The notes under the pieces are model-generated. The model did not search any database. It was not told the origin of the DNA and saw only the letters and a program-made list of their open reading frames with translations. Position numbers and translations under genes: made by a program. Below, one piece after another: positions 1-11,022 of a stretch of DNA of 49,103 nucleotides. Source of the stretch: CAYPIE01 sp964410665 (GTDB lineage Bacteria; Planctomycetota; Planctomycetia; Gemmatales; Gemmataceae); contig CAYPIE010000044.1 of the NCBI GenBank assembly GCA_964410665.1, positions 1-49,103 on the forward strand, in the 5' to 3' direction. Every line of letters starts with the position of its first letter. Positions within the stretch are counted from its first letter, which is position 1.

Positions 1-300
1 CCCCCCGCCCCCGGCGAACACTGCGGAGTTTCCAGAGAAGGTGCTGTTACTGATCGTGATGGTCCCCGCGTTCATGACACCCCCTCCGGCGAACCCTGCG
101 GAGTTTCCAGAGAAGGTGCTGTTGCTAATAAACGCGGTGCCAAAGGTTCGTATGCCACCCCCTTCAAAACTCGAGGAGTTTCCGGACAAGGTGCTGTTGC
201 TGATGATGAGCGTGCCCCCTGAGGAGTTCAATACTCCGCCCCCGGCGGCACCTGCGGAGCTCCCAGCAATGGTGCTGCTGCGGATGTTCAGGTTCCCGGA
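1..300 (-). repeat. Tandem coding repeat of about 75 bp (beta-helix rungs)
   Basis: The block beginning TGCGGAGTTTCCAGAGAAGG (plus-strand text) recurs at 22 and 97, a diverged copy starts near 172 and a more diverged one near 253. The period is 75 bp, then 81 bp. Each unit encodes one ISNSTFSGNSA-type rung on the minus strand. The two leftmost copies are nearly identical, which suggests recent unit duplication. Confidence 0.8.
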
Positions 301-747
301 GTTCCGCACAGCTCCACCATCACCGGAGGTAAACCCATCGACCAGACGCAGATTGATCAGCTCCGCGGTCACCCCATTGGCCAGATCAAAGATCCGGTTG
401 GCGTTGTTGCCGCTGATGGTGATGTCGCCGCCGCCGTCGATGGTGATGGCCTCACTCGTGTCGGTGAGTCCGAGTTGGCCAATGGTCAGGGTGATGGTGG
501 CAGTACCCAGGCTGTCGGCAAAGAGAATGGTGTCCGCCTCAGTGTTTGCCTCGGCTTGATCGATGGCCTCGCGGAGAGAACGATCCCCCACGGCAAAGCT
601 GCCGTCATCCTCATCGGTCAGGAGATCGACGACAAACGTGGCGGGGGTAGTGCGGTCCTCCAGGGCTTCGAGCCTCAGAGGCTGCGTGCGGCGAAGGGGG
701 TTACAGAGGGTGAGCCAGGACTTCGCGGGACGGTTCGACGCGGTCAT
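1..747 (-). CDS. Secreted right-handed beta-helix (CSLREA-type) repeat protein, 3' end outside window
   Basis: Reverse-strand reading from the ATG at 747 stays open to the window edge (249 codons) with no stop, so the C-terminus is missing. The N-terminus has the LEPR-like planctomycete motif RLEALEDRTTPATF (about residues 25-38), followed by VGDRSLREAIDQA, which matches the SLREAI core of CSLREA-type N-termini. From about residue 150 the chain becomes beta-helix repeats of the form SNSTFSGNSAxxxGGG, 25 to 27 residues each, four copies visible. Proteins of this type are exported and form parallel beta-helices at the cell surface; the substrate or partner cannot be told. No classical signal peptide is obvious before the LEPR-like motif, as is common for these proteins. 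The forward frames over this stretch are shadows: their Pro/Leu-rich repeats simply mirror the beta-helix codons. Confidence 0.85.
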   Translation of the reverse strand, partial: MTASNRPAKSWLTLCNPLRRTQPLRLEALEDRTTPATFVVDLLTDEDDGSFAVGDRSLREAIDQAEANTEADTILFADSLGTATITLTIGQLGLTDTSEAITIDGGGDITISGNNANRIFDLANGVTAELINLRLVDGFTSGDGGAVRNSGNLNIRSSTIAGSSAGAAGGGVLNSSGGTLIISNSTLSGNSSSFEGGGIRTFGTAFISNSTFSGNSAGFAGGGVMNAGTITISNSTFSGNSAVFAGGGG

Positions 748-1326
748 TGACGATTCTCCAGGGAGAAAACCAGTGGGTGGAATGGAAGCAACAGACAGGG
801 ACAGAGACCATTGCCGTGGTCGGGCTCGGCAGTCTGACTTGGTTGGCCACTCGGGGAGACCAAGAAGCCGAGCCGGGAAGCGAGGCGTGGCTGGGAGGGC
901 GTCAAGCGCTTGCCGGGTGGCGACCGCTTGACGGCGTGGGGCGGGTGTTCCACTTGGCCGCGGAGCTCTCCGCGGGATGCCAAGGAGAGCCGCTGCTTTG
1001 GCCATTCAGGTTGGTGATTTGGTCGGACCCGGAACATGCACAAGGGCGCTGGGAGGATTGTGGGAGGGCCAGCCTCTTGGATCCTTGAGGAACTTCCTTC
1101 TATATCCTGAAATTAGAACACACTCGGCCGCAAAATCCGAAAATCTGGACCTGGTGAACCAAGAGATTTTCATTATAATAGAAAAAATCTATTTTAAAGG
1201 AAAAAAATGCGGTGAGGATGTGGCTGGCAGAAGGGACAATCCTGCGTTCGATCATGCCCGAAAAATCATCTGTGGCTCCCTTGAATCGTGGTCTGGACAC
1301 CATGGTTCAAGGGAGCGATCGCAGCG
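748..1326. other. 579-bp intergenic region between acnA and the beta-helix gene
   Basis: No convincing gene is seen; open frames here lack family features. The stretch holds a strong inverted repeat next to the acnA stop (listed separately) and an AT-rich patch at about 1100-1207, unlike the GC-rich surroundings. In that patch ATTATAAT (1172-1179) gives a TATAAT hexamer on both strands, but no good -35 box is seen 17 bp away. If it is the promoter of the beta-helix gene, the 5' leader would be about 420 nt. Confidence 0.4.
1275..1316 (-). terminator. Hairpin downstream of acnA (probable terminator)
   Basis: GCTCCCTTGAA (1275-1285) and TTCAAGGGAGC (1306-1316) are a perfect 11-bp inverted repeat. 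The 20-nt loop holds a second small stem, TGGT (1289-1292) with ACCA (1299-1302). It starts 11 bp past the acnA stop codon on the minus strand. A long U-tract is lacking (only ATTTTTC a little further on), so it is terminator-like or an RNA-stabilising hairpin. Confidence 0.6.
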
Positions 1327-4107
<2,781 letters not shown>

Positions 4108-4304
4108 GATCTTGCCTCAATTGTTGGAACGCCATGGTCGGGAGGTCGTCCCTGTTATTCTTGGCATCCCTGCGGATCACGGCAATGGAAGCTTGAGCAG
4201 GTTTGCGAGGTGAAAGCGTCACGGAGTGGCACACGAAAGCACCGGGACCGGCCAACGGCGGATCCCGGCGTAGGGAGATGAGCATGCGTTCTGCGCGGGC
4301 AGGG

Positions 4305-5312
4305 TCACAGCCCGCGGCTGACCACCTGAACCGGTCGATCAGTAGCAGCCTGGATTTCCTGGCGACTGTGATAGAGAGCCTTGCCATTGCCGCGACCGAT
4401 GTACATGAACCAGCGACCGGCGGGGAGCTGGATATCAAACCGGCCTGCTGGATCGGTGACCACTTCCTGGCGGACCTGCTGCTGGCCGGTGTGCACAAAG
4501 ATCACCTTGGTGTTGCCCATGGGAGTGATTCGGTCATTGCGGACCAGAGTGCCACGCATTCGGCCGTTGCCGGTCGAGGCGATGCGGTCGGGAGAGAAGG
4601 TCTGTGATCGCGTGCCCGGATTGGTGGCCCGAGGGGGTTCGGGGGTAGCCGGTCGATTGCGCTGAGTTCCGGTCCCCCCAGGCACCGGAACACCTTGCGG
4701 AGCCAGGAGACCACTGTTCCCACCTCCTCCATTCGGACTCTCCTGAATGGAGGGCACAGGACTAGGCGTCGCCCCTTCGCTGATTCCGGGGACCGCCACG
4801 GATGGTACTGCGGTATCGCAGGGGTTGGCATAGGTGACTACCGGTTCGAGGTAGAATGACTGGCGCATCGTAGTCACCGGGACCATGTTGCAGCGCTGTA
4901 CATAAGAGACAACCGGGTCACAACGCGAACGCAAACGGAGCGACACCACCGGTTTGGCGACCCGGCGACATCGGCAGGTACATGGGTCGTAGTAGGTCGA
5001 GTAGCGGAAGCTGGTGACACTTTCGTAATAATACGATCTTCGGTAGGTGGTCACCGGTTGATAGGAAACCTGCATCCGGTAGGTAGTCACCGGCTGGTAA
5101 AAACAGCGCTGACGATAGGTGACGGTCGGGCAAGGCTGTGGGCAAGCAGGAGCAGCGGCCACCACCGGAGCTGAGTAACTGATGACCGGTGAGGAATTAC
5201 ACGAGTTACAACAGACCTGAAACACGTTGTTCCAGCCTGCCTCGGCCGTGGGGCCACCTAGCATGAGCCAGCCCATGGCAATGACCCCGATCCATCCTTT
5301 GCAGGGTTTCAT
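4305..5312 (-). CDS. Secreted YTV-like repeat protein with carboxypeptidase-regulatory-like C-terminal domain
   Basis: 335 residues. Residues 1-25 form a signal peptide (charged start, hydrophobic IGVIAMGWLMLGG, cleavage near AEA-GW). A Cys/Pro-rich stretch follows, then at about 62-162 short aromatic repeats such as FYQPVTTYR, SYQPVTTYR and YYESVTSFR, spaced 12 to 13 residues apart. These resemble the YTV-type repeats of planctomycete cell-wall proteins. A Pro/Gly/Asn-rich linker (170-245) leads to a C-terminal domain with TPMGNTKVIFVHTGQQ and DPAGRFDIQLPAGRWFMYIG, typical of carboxypeptidase-regulatory-like or SpaA-like beta-sandwiches. AGGAG 9 bases before the ATG supports the start. Function is not known; the cysteines may cross-link a proteinaceous wall (inference). 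Confidence 0.75.
   Translation of the reverse strand: MKPCKGWIGVIAMGWLMLGGPTAEAGWNNVFQVCCNSCNSSPVISYSAPVVAAAPACPQPCPTVTYRQRCFYQPVTTYRMQVSYQPVTTYRRSYYYESVTSFRYSTYYDPCTCRCRRVAKPVVSLRLRSRCDPVVSYVQRCNMVPVTTMRQSFYLEPVVTYANPCDTAVPSVAVPGISEGATPSPVPSIQESPNGGGGNSGLLAPQGVPVPGGTGTQRNRPATPEPPRATNPGTRSQTFSPDRIASTGNGRMRGTLVRNDRITPMGNTKVIFVHTGQQQVRQEVVTDPAGRFDIQLPAGRWFMYIGRGNGKALYHSRQEIQAATDRPVQVVSRGL
4827..5129 (-). repeat. Coding repeats: aromatic VTTYR-type motif
   Basis: The stretch codes for about seven diverged copies of a 12 to 25-residue unit with core x-Y-x-P-V-T-T-Y-R. At DNA level the copies share a ggtagtcaccgg-type segment (for example near 5045 and 5082) but have drifted, so they are old repeats. 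Confidence 0.7.
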
Positions 5313-5707
5313 GGCACTTTCTCCTCAAGCAAGTTGATGATCCAGGTGAAGTCTCTCAAGCCCAGTAGGGCTGGAGCAGCCTCACGAACCCCTTCGTGGA
5401 CCCAGCAGCACCCTTGCATCTTTAGGGTAAACCGCTCACCGTGGGAAACAATGCATTCCCAGACTCTGCGTAGTCGCTTCGGTGATTCATCGTCCATAGA
5501 AAGCATAGAACCGCTTCAGGCCGGACAGTTTCGCTATTTTCCGGCTCTAGCGAGGGTGGCAGCGACAAAATCAATTCGATTAGGTTTGCCGATTGCATGC
5601 ACAAGATGGGGGTTTCGGGCTGTGCTTGACGCGATCCAACAGATCGCGTAGCCTGCCGACCTGGGGCAATAGGATTTGCCTGACTTTCTGCCAAGGATGC
5701 GCGCTGC
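5313..5707. other. 395-bp divergent intergenic region
   Basis: It lies between the YTV-like gene (minus) and the glycosyltransferase operon (plus), so both promoters should be here. The right part holds a promoter-like element around a perfect palindrome (listed separately). A 65-codon minus frame ends on the start codon of the 4305-5312 gene and a 128-codon minus frame crosses the region, but neither has family features or a convincing ribosome site; they are not called as genes. Confidence 0.4.
5626..5654 (+). promoter_or_regulatory. Candidate promoter with operator palindrome for the glycosyltransferase operon
   Basis: TTGACG (5626-5631), a 17-bp gap and TAGCCT (5649-5654) give a sigma70-like arrangement 54 bp before the ATG at 5708. 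The spacer is almost entirely the perfect inverted repeat ACGCGATC-CAACA-GATCGCGT (5629-5649). A dyad placed between -35 and -10 is the usual position for a repressor or MerR-like site. The -10 box is weak, so the promoter is tentative; the inverted repeat itself is certain. Confidence 0.45.
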
Positions 5708-8700
5708 ATGGTGACTGTCAGCTTTGCCGAACAGATTGATGAAGGCTGGTCGCTGGAAGCCCAGCTCAGTCTGGCCTTGGTCTCTGAACAACATACCGGG
5801 CTGTCCACCCTCGCGTTATCCGGCTGGTGTCGACTTACCGGTGCGCAGCCGGTGGGTTACGTTGCCGTGCATTATGATGAAACCCCGAAGATTCAAACCG
5901 ATTTGCGCTTGAGTGAATCCAGAGGACCCGGCGAGACGCACCGTTTCGAGTTTGCCACGCAGCTGTTGCAGGAACCGGATACCCAGCGGGTTGAGGTCCT
6001 ACTGCATTTGGGGGAAGCGTGGGTTTACCTATTTGCTGGCGACTGGTCGCAGCTAGCGGCCACGGAACCGGCCACGCCGCCGCAGAAGAAGTGGCGTTGG
6101 GCCGCTCAGCTGATCACCAAGCTATTCAACAACCTGTTCCCGCAGCGACTCTTGTCGCTAAGGCATTGGCGTGGCCGGTGGCAGCGGCTACAGACACGCT
6201 TGTTGCATCGCCGGGTACACCAGCGGCTCGATCGCTTACTTCGCCGCCACCCAGACCGTACACCCCATGCGGCGTACGTGGCTCATACTGCACTGACACC
6301 CCGATTGCGCGCTGCATTGACCGAGGAAGCCAAGGCGTTTAGCTACCGTCCGAAGATTAGCATTCTTTTGCCCATTTATAACAGCGATCCGAACTGGCTT
6401 GCCCAGGCGATCGCCTCGGTCCAGGACCAGATCTACGATCACTGGGAACTGTGCCTTGCCGATGACGCTTCGACGCACGCATCAACACGATGGGTGTTAG
6501 ATCGTCTGTGTGATGATCCGCGTATCAAGCAGATGCGGCGTACCAAGAACGGCCACATCAGTGCCTGTTCCAATTCAGCGGCTGGCTTAGCCACGGGGAC
6601 GTTTGTGGCCTTTCTCGATCACGATGATCAGCTGAGCCCAGATGCACTTCTAGAGGTAGTTCGCTGTCTGCAAACCAATCCAGATGCGGATATTCTCTAC
6701 TCGGATGAAGACAAGCTGACCGCCCGAGGTGAACGCTATGACCCGCAATTCAAGCCGGATTGGTCGCGGGAGTTATTGCTGAGTTATAACTACATCAATC
6801 ATTTTACCTGTGTTCGTCGTTCGCTTTTCGAGGAAGTCGGCCGCTTCCGCATGGGCTTTGAAGGCGGCCAAGATTATGACTTGCTGCTGCGGCTGGTGCG
6901 AAAGACCAACCAGGTGGTACACATACCGAAGATTTTGTACCACTGGCGGGCACATGGCGAATCGACCGCGCAGGCAGCTGAACAGAAGACGTACATGCAC
7001 AGCTCCTGCCAGCGTGCGCTTGAGGACTACTTGCACCACGAGCGGATTGATGCCGAGGTAGTAGTGCCGGAATTTGCCGCCCGGCTCAGACTACCGATTC
7101 ATACCCTCAGATGGCCACGTCGCGGAATGGTGGTGGCGATAGTACTCTTGGAAGAGGAATCGCCGGAGGACCTGCGCGAGGTGGTCGAACGGATTCGGGC
7201 GGTCACCGATTATCAGAATTATCAGATCTATCTGGGAACATCTCAGCCCGAACGGTGGTGTGATACCGAGGGGGCGGTGGTTCTTGGGGTGGGCGAACGA
7301 AATCAGCCTCGGTCGGTTCGTTATAACCAATTAGTGGAACGCTTATCCGAGGAGCTGGTGTTGTTCATTGATCCGGTCCTCGAGATTAAAGATCCCCACT
7401 GGCTGAGCCAAATGGCAGGGTATGCTCGTCTTCCCGGCGTGGGGGTTGTCGGGCCGGCTTTGCTAGCAGCCGATGGTACACGGATTTCGGGTGGACTGAT
7501 CTTAGGCATGCGCGATGGCACGGCGCCGGCTCACGCGTTCCACCGCTTGCCAGGGGATACCGTAAGCTACTACTTTCAGGCTGAGGTGGCGCGGACTGTG
7601 GCGGGGATCGATGGTCGCTGTCTGCTCACGCATCGACGGCACTTCGACTTGCTCGGCGGGTTCGACATCCAACGTTACCCGAACACGATGTTCGACATCG
7701 ACTACTGCCAGCGGCTTGCAGCCCGCGGCCAGCGTACCCTGTATGCTGGCGATGTTGAGATCACCGATCCTCGGCTACCTACAACGACGATTGACAGCGA
7801 TCGGCGGGATGACCCCCAAGAACTGCTCCGCTTCCGCCAGCGTTTGGGTCGCCCTCAAGATGGCTACTACAATCCTAACCTCTCGGAAGGGCAAGCGTTT
7901 ACTCTCAATAGTGATAGCAGGCTCATCCCTGCCAACTGTCTGAGGCAACCACCACTGCAGACCCTGGTGGTCACCCATAACCTGAATTTGCCCGAAGGGG
8001 CTCCACGCTATCTGCATGAGATCGTGTTAGGCTTACAGCAGCGGGGGACGCTGGAGCCGACGATCTTTTCGCCCCAACCCGGCAAAGGGCAACAGACCTA
8101 TGCCAGCCTGGGGATTCCGGTCCATCTGGGGCCGATCGATGCACGCAAGCGGTTTGTCGATGGTCAGTGGACACCAGAAAACTACGCACCGTTGCAGGCT
8201 TATCTGGAGCAGTTGCTAACTCAGGTGCGTCCGGAGGTAGTCCTGGTCAATACCTTGATGGCCTTTCCGGTGATCGAGGCCGCAGCCCAGCTAACGATCC
8301 CAACGGTGTGGATCATTCACGAGAGCTACGACTGGACACACCGTCAGCGGGTGTTTAGCCCGTTTGCCCAGGGCCGATGTGAGGCAGCATTTGCCCTGGC
8401 AACTCGAGTGATTCCCGCCTCCCATGACACCGCAGCCTTGTTGGCAACCCTGAATCGGCGGGGGAACTTCGAGGTCTTACATAATGGGTTACATGCCCGC
8501 GAGTTTGCCGAATACTGCCGCCGGATATCACGGGCGGACGCACGCCAATGGATCGGTGCGGACGATGCTCACAAGCACATTCTTGCTGTGGGGACGATCT
8601 GTGAACGCAAGGGCCAACACCTGTTGGTCGAAGCCGCCGCACAACTGTATCGCCAGCGGGATGATTTCTGCTGTGACCTTGTCGGCTTACGTGAGCAAGT

Positions 8701-9190
8701 TCCCTATGCTGCGTATCTACGGCAAATGATCGCCAACCACCGCCTGGACAAGGTGGTTCGGCTGATTCCGGAAACCGACGATGTGTTCGCATACTACCGG
8801 GCAGCGGATATTTTTGTCTGCAGCTCGTACATTGAAACCTTTAGCCGTTCGATTCTGGAGGCGGAGGCTTTTGGGTTGCCGATTGTGGCTACCCCATGTT
8901 GCGGAGTGCGTGAACAAGTTTTCTGGGACTTTAACGCACTCCGCTTCCCCATCGGTGACTCAGCTGCTTTAGCCAAGTCCCTGGCCGGTCTACTTGAGGA
9001 TGATGGTCGACGCCAGCAAATGGCGGTACATTCTCGCGCCACCTTTGAGAACCATCTTGACGCCGGGGAGATGCTCGACCGCTACGAGCGGGTGATGATG
9101 AGCGTAGCTCGGTTCGGGCCACGCTACCATGCCGCGGCGGGAGACCTGCCCGCGTTGCCCGAACGACGTGTCTCTGGACAAGCGGCCTAG
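5708..9190 (+). CDS. Multidomain glycosyltransferase: GT2, second GT2-like domain, GT4
   Basis: 1160 residues. Residues 1-200 have a beta-rich start and then a basic helical linker (RRHPDRTPH). A GT2 (GT-A fold) domain runs from about 215 to 440, with SILLPIYN, the nucleotide-binding DDAS, the DxD-type metal site DHDDQ near 303, EGGQDYDLLLR and HWRAH. Residues about 470-720 look like a second, degenerate GT2 module (VLFIDPVLEI, GLILGMRDG) without a clear DxD. From about 752 a GT4 (GT-B) domain runs to the end, with GTICERKGQHLL near 962 and ETFSRSILEAEAFGLPIVAT near 1043, which holds the EX7E-type donor site. Such enzymes build surface polysaccharide or O-antigen-like glycans from nucleotide sugars. 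It is the first gene of a three-gene operon, with an 11-bp gap to the next. Confidence 0.88.
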   Translation: MVTVSFAEQIDEGWSLEAQLSLALVSEQHTGLSTLALSGWCRLTGAQPVGYVAVHYDETPKIQTDLRLSESRGPGETHRFEFATQLLQEPDTQRVEVLLHLGEAWVYLFAGDWSQLAATEPATPPQKKWRWAAQLITKLFNNLFPQRLLSLRHWRGRWQRLQTRLLHRRVHQRLDRLLRRHPDRTPHAAYVAHTALTPRLRAALTEEAKAFSYRPKISILLPIYNSDPNWLAQAIASVQDQIYDHWELCLADDASTHASTRWVLDRLCDDPRIKQMRRTKNGHISACSNSAAGLATGTFVAFLDHDDQLSPDALLEVVRCLQTNPDADILYSDEDKLTARGERYDPQFKPDWSRELLLSYNYINHFTCVRRSLFEEVGRFRMGFEGGQDYDLLLRLVRKTNQVVHIPKILYHWRAHGESTAQAAEQKTYMHSSCQRALEDYLHHERIDAEVVVPEFAARLRLPIHTLRWPRRGMVVAIVLLEEESPEDLREVVERIRAVTDYQNYQIYLGTSQPERWCDTEGAVVLGVGERNQPRSVRYNQLVERLSEELVLFIDPVLEIKDPHWLSQMAGYARLPGVGVVGPALLAADGTRISGGLILGMRDGTAPAHAFHRLPGDTVSYYFQAEVARTVAGIDGRCLLTHRRHFDLLGGFDIQRYPNTMFDIDYCQRLAARGQRTLYAGDVEITDPRLPTTTIDSDRRDDPQELLRFRQRLGRPQDGYYNPNLSEGQAFTLNSDSRLIPANCLRQPPLQTLVVTHNLNLPEGAPRYLHEIVLGLQQRGTLEPTIFSPQPGKGQQTYASLGIPVHLGPIDARKRFVDGQWTPENYAPLQAYLEQLLTQVRPEVVLVNTLMAFPVIEAAAQLTIPTVWIIHESYDWTHRQRVFSPFAQGRCEAAFALATRVIPASHDTAALLATLNRRGNFEVLHNGLHAREFAEYCRRISRADARQWIGADDAHKHILAVGTICERKGQHLLVEAAAQLYRQRDDFCCDLVGLREQVPYAAYLRQMIANHRLDKVVRLIPETDDVFAYYRAADIFVCSSYIETFSRSILEAEAFGLPIVATPCCGVREQVFWDFNALRFPIGDSAALAKSLAGLLEDDGRRQQMAVHSRATFENHLDAGEMLDRYERVMMSVARFGPRYHAAAGDLPALPERRVSGQAA

Positions 9191-9201
9191 CGGAGTGTGG
9201 C

Positions 9202-11022
9202 ATGGCCCAGCGACGTGGTATTTGGCAGCGTTGGTGGCGTCGAGCCCAGTCTCCAGCGCTGCTGCCCTATGATCTGCCTCGGTTAAATGGTTTGCTTGCT
9301 CAGTTTGCCATCGCACCACTCCAGGTCGAGCCAGAGCGACAGGACCAGTCGCAAGCCGATCAGATGCGGCAAATCTTGGCCACCCTTGCCAGTCAGCCCC
9401 GCCTTCGCCGACGTTTCTCCAAGGCTCTCAGTGAAGGAGCTGACGGAGGCTTTGCCCGCTGGTGGCGGCAATACGGGTCCCGAACCCCAAGCGACCTTCC
9501 CGCTGATCCCATGCGGTTCACCAGGGTGTTTGCCGCGCGTCTAGGAGATGCAGTACGCCAGGCTATGGTGGCACGAATGGATCTACGTGACGCCTTTCCG
9601 CTGGGCTTAACGCCCGCGGGTTGGGAGGGCTACCTGGCCTGGTTGTTCGAGCGAGGGTCGACCGAGCTGGGCCTGACCCCGGAGGCGATCCTGTGGTTTT
9701 TGTTTGAACAGGCGGAAGATCCCAGTCTGGGTCTGGCGCTGACTTACCGGATAACCCCAACCTGGCAACAGGCCATCCCCGATGGGTTGACGCCGGTCGG
9801 ATGGCCCAGACTCAAAGCATGGCTGGCGGGTACCTATTCTGCGCTGGTGCCTTGGCTGGATGCCATGGACCTCCCCAGCCGGGAGGAGGCTGCACCCGTG
9901 GGCCCGGGTGTCAATATGCTTGGTTTTTTTCACTATCCTAGCGGAGTGCAGGTTGAGGCTTGGCATACTGTTGAGGCCCTGGATCAGGCAGGCTATGGGG
10001 TATCGCTACGAGACATTCCTACCCTGGCCCTTCCAGACCCGCTGCCTCCACCTTTGCTGGGCATGGAGACGTATCCGGTCACCCTGGTGAAAACCGGCGC
10101 GGGGGAGCCATTTGATCCGTTGTATCGTCGAGCGGGGTTGCATCCACGGACTGGCGTTTATCGCATCGCTTTATGGAGCTGGGAGTTGGCATCGTTTCCA
10201 CCTGAAACCATGCTCTCGGCCAAGCTGGTGGATGAGGTCTGGGGCGTGACCAACTTTGTCGCCGAAGCCATCCGCAAGGTGGTGGTGGATCGCCCGGTGT
10301 ATGCGATGTTACCCGGTTTGGCACTTCCTACTCCGAGTCGACGAAGCCGGGCAGATTTTGCGTTGCCCCCCGATCGGGTCGTGTTTTTGTTCTTGTTTGA
10401 CATGGGTAGTGTGATGGAGCGGAAAAACCCACTGGGCCTGATCCAGGCCTACCGACGAGCATTTCCGCAAGATGATCGCACGGCTCTGGTGATCAAGGTG
10501 TCGCGGGGTGCAGCCCGCCCTCAAGACTACCAGCGATTGTCTCAGGCAGCAGCCGAGGCGGGTGTGCATCTCATCGATGCGGTCATGTCCCGTGAGGATG
10601 TGCTAGCCTTGATCAATCTCAGTGACATTTATGTGTCACTGCACCGCTCGGAAGGGCTGGGTCTGAGTCTCGCCGAGGCGATGCTCCTGGGTAAACCGAC
10701 GATCGCCACGGGGTACTCGGGCAATCTGGACTTTATGACTGCGGAGAACTCTCTGCTTGTAGACTACGATCGAGTCCTGGTGGGACCTGGACATCCACCG
10801 TACGCTTCGCAGGAATTTTGGGCTGAGCCGTCGCTGGAGCATGCCGCCACGCTGCTTCGCTGGGTGGTCGATCATCCGGAGCATGCGCGCCAGCTTGGCT
10901 TGCGCGGCCAGGTCGAGGCGTCTGCCCGGTTCTCCTTCACGGCGGCAGGGCATCGCTTTGCCGAACGCATCCAGGCGATTCAGAAGGATCGGTCGGTGCC
11001 CATCGGCAAGGAGGTGGCATGA
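9202..11022 (+). CDS. GT4-family glycosyltransferase with helical N-terminal domain (paralog 1)
   Basis: 606 residues. The first ~200 are helical with a planctomycete-type unknown domain (MRQILATLASQPRLRRRF, EGADGGFARWW, ILWFLFEQAEDPSLG). The remainder is a GT-B enzyme: VNMLGFFHYPSGVQ begins the first Rossmann half (near residue 236), and the second half has FLFLFDMGSVMERKNPLGL (near 396), SLHRSEGLGLSLAEAMLLGKP (near 480) and ATGYSGNLDFM. The EGLGLSLAEA motif supplies the donor-binding glutamates of GT4. The sugar is not predictable. It sits 11 bp after the large glycosyltransferase, and its TGA overlaps the next ATG (ATGA), so translation is probably coupled. Confidence 0.88.
   Translation: MAQRRGIWQRWWRRAQSPALLPYDLPRLNGLLAQFAIAPLQVEPERQDQSQADQMRQILATLASQPRLRRRFSKALSEGADGGFARWWRQYGSRTPSDLPADPMRFTRVFAARLGDAVRQAMVARMDLRDAFPLGLTPAGWEGYLAWLFERGSTELGLTPEAILWFLFEQAEDPSLGLALTYRITPTWQQAIPDGLTPVGWPRLKAWLAGTYSALVPWLDAMDLPSREEAAPVGPGVNMLGFFHYPSGVQVEAWHTVEALDQAGYGVSLRDIPTLALPDPLPPPLLGMETYPVTLVKTGAGEPFDPLYRRAGLHPRTGVYRIALWSWELASFPPETMLSAKLVDEVWGVTNFVAEAIRKVVVDRPVYAMLPGLALPTPSRRSRADFALPPDRVVFLFLFDMGSVMERKNPLGLIQAYRRAFPQDDRTALVIKVSRGAARPQDYQRLSQAAAEAGVHLIDAVMSREDVLALINLSDIYVSLHRSEGLGLSLAEAMLLGKPTIATGYSGNLDFMTAENSLLVDYDRVLVGPGHPPYASQEFWAEPSLEHAATLLRWVVDHPEHARQLGLRGQVEASARFSFTAAGHRFAERIQAIQKDRSVPIGKEVA

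Noticed and set aside
5422..5808. 128-codon minus frame in the promoter region of the glycosyltransferase operon
   Set aside because: It overlaps the start of the real gene, has no motif or ribosome site and spans the promoter-like palindrome.
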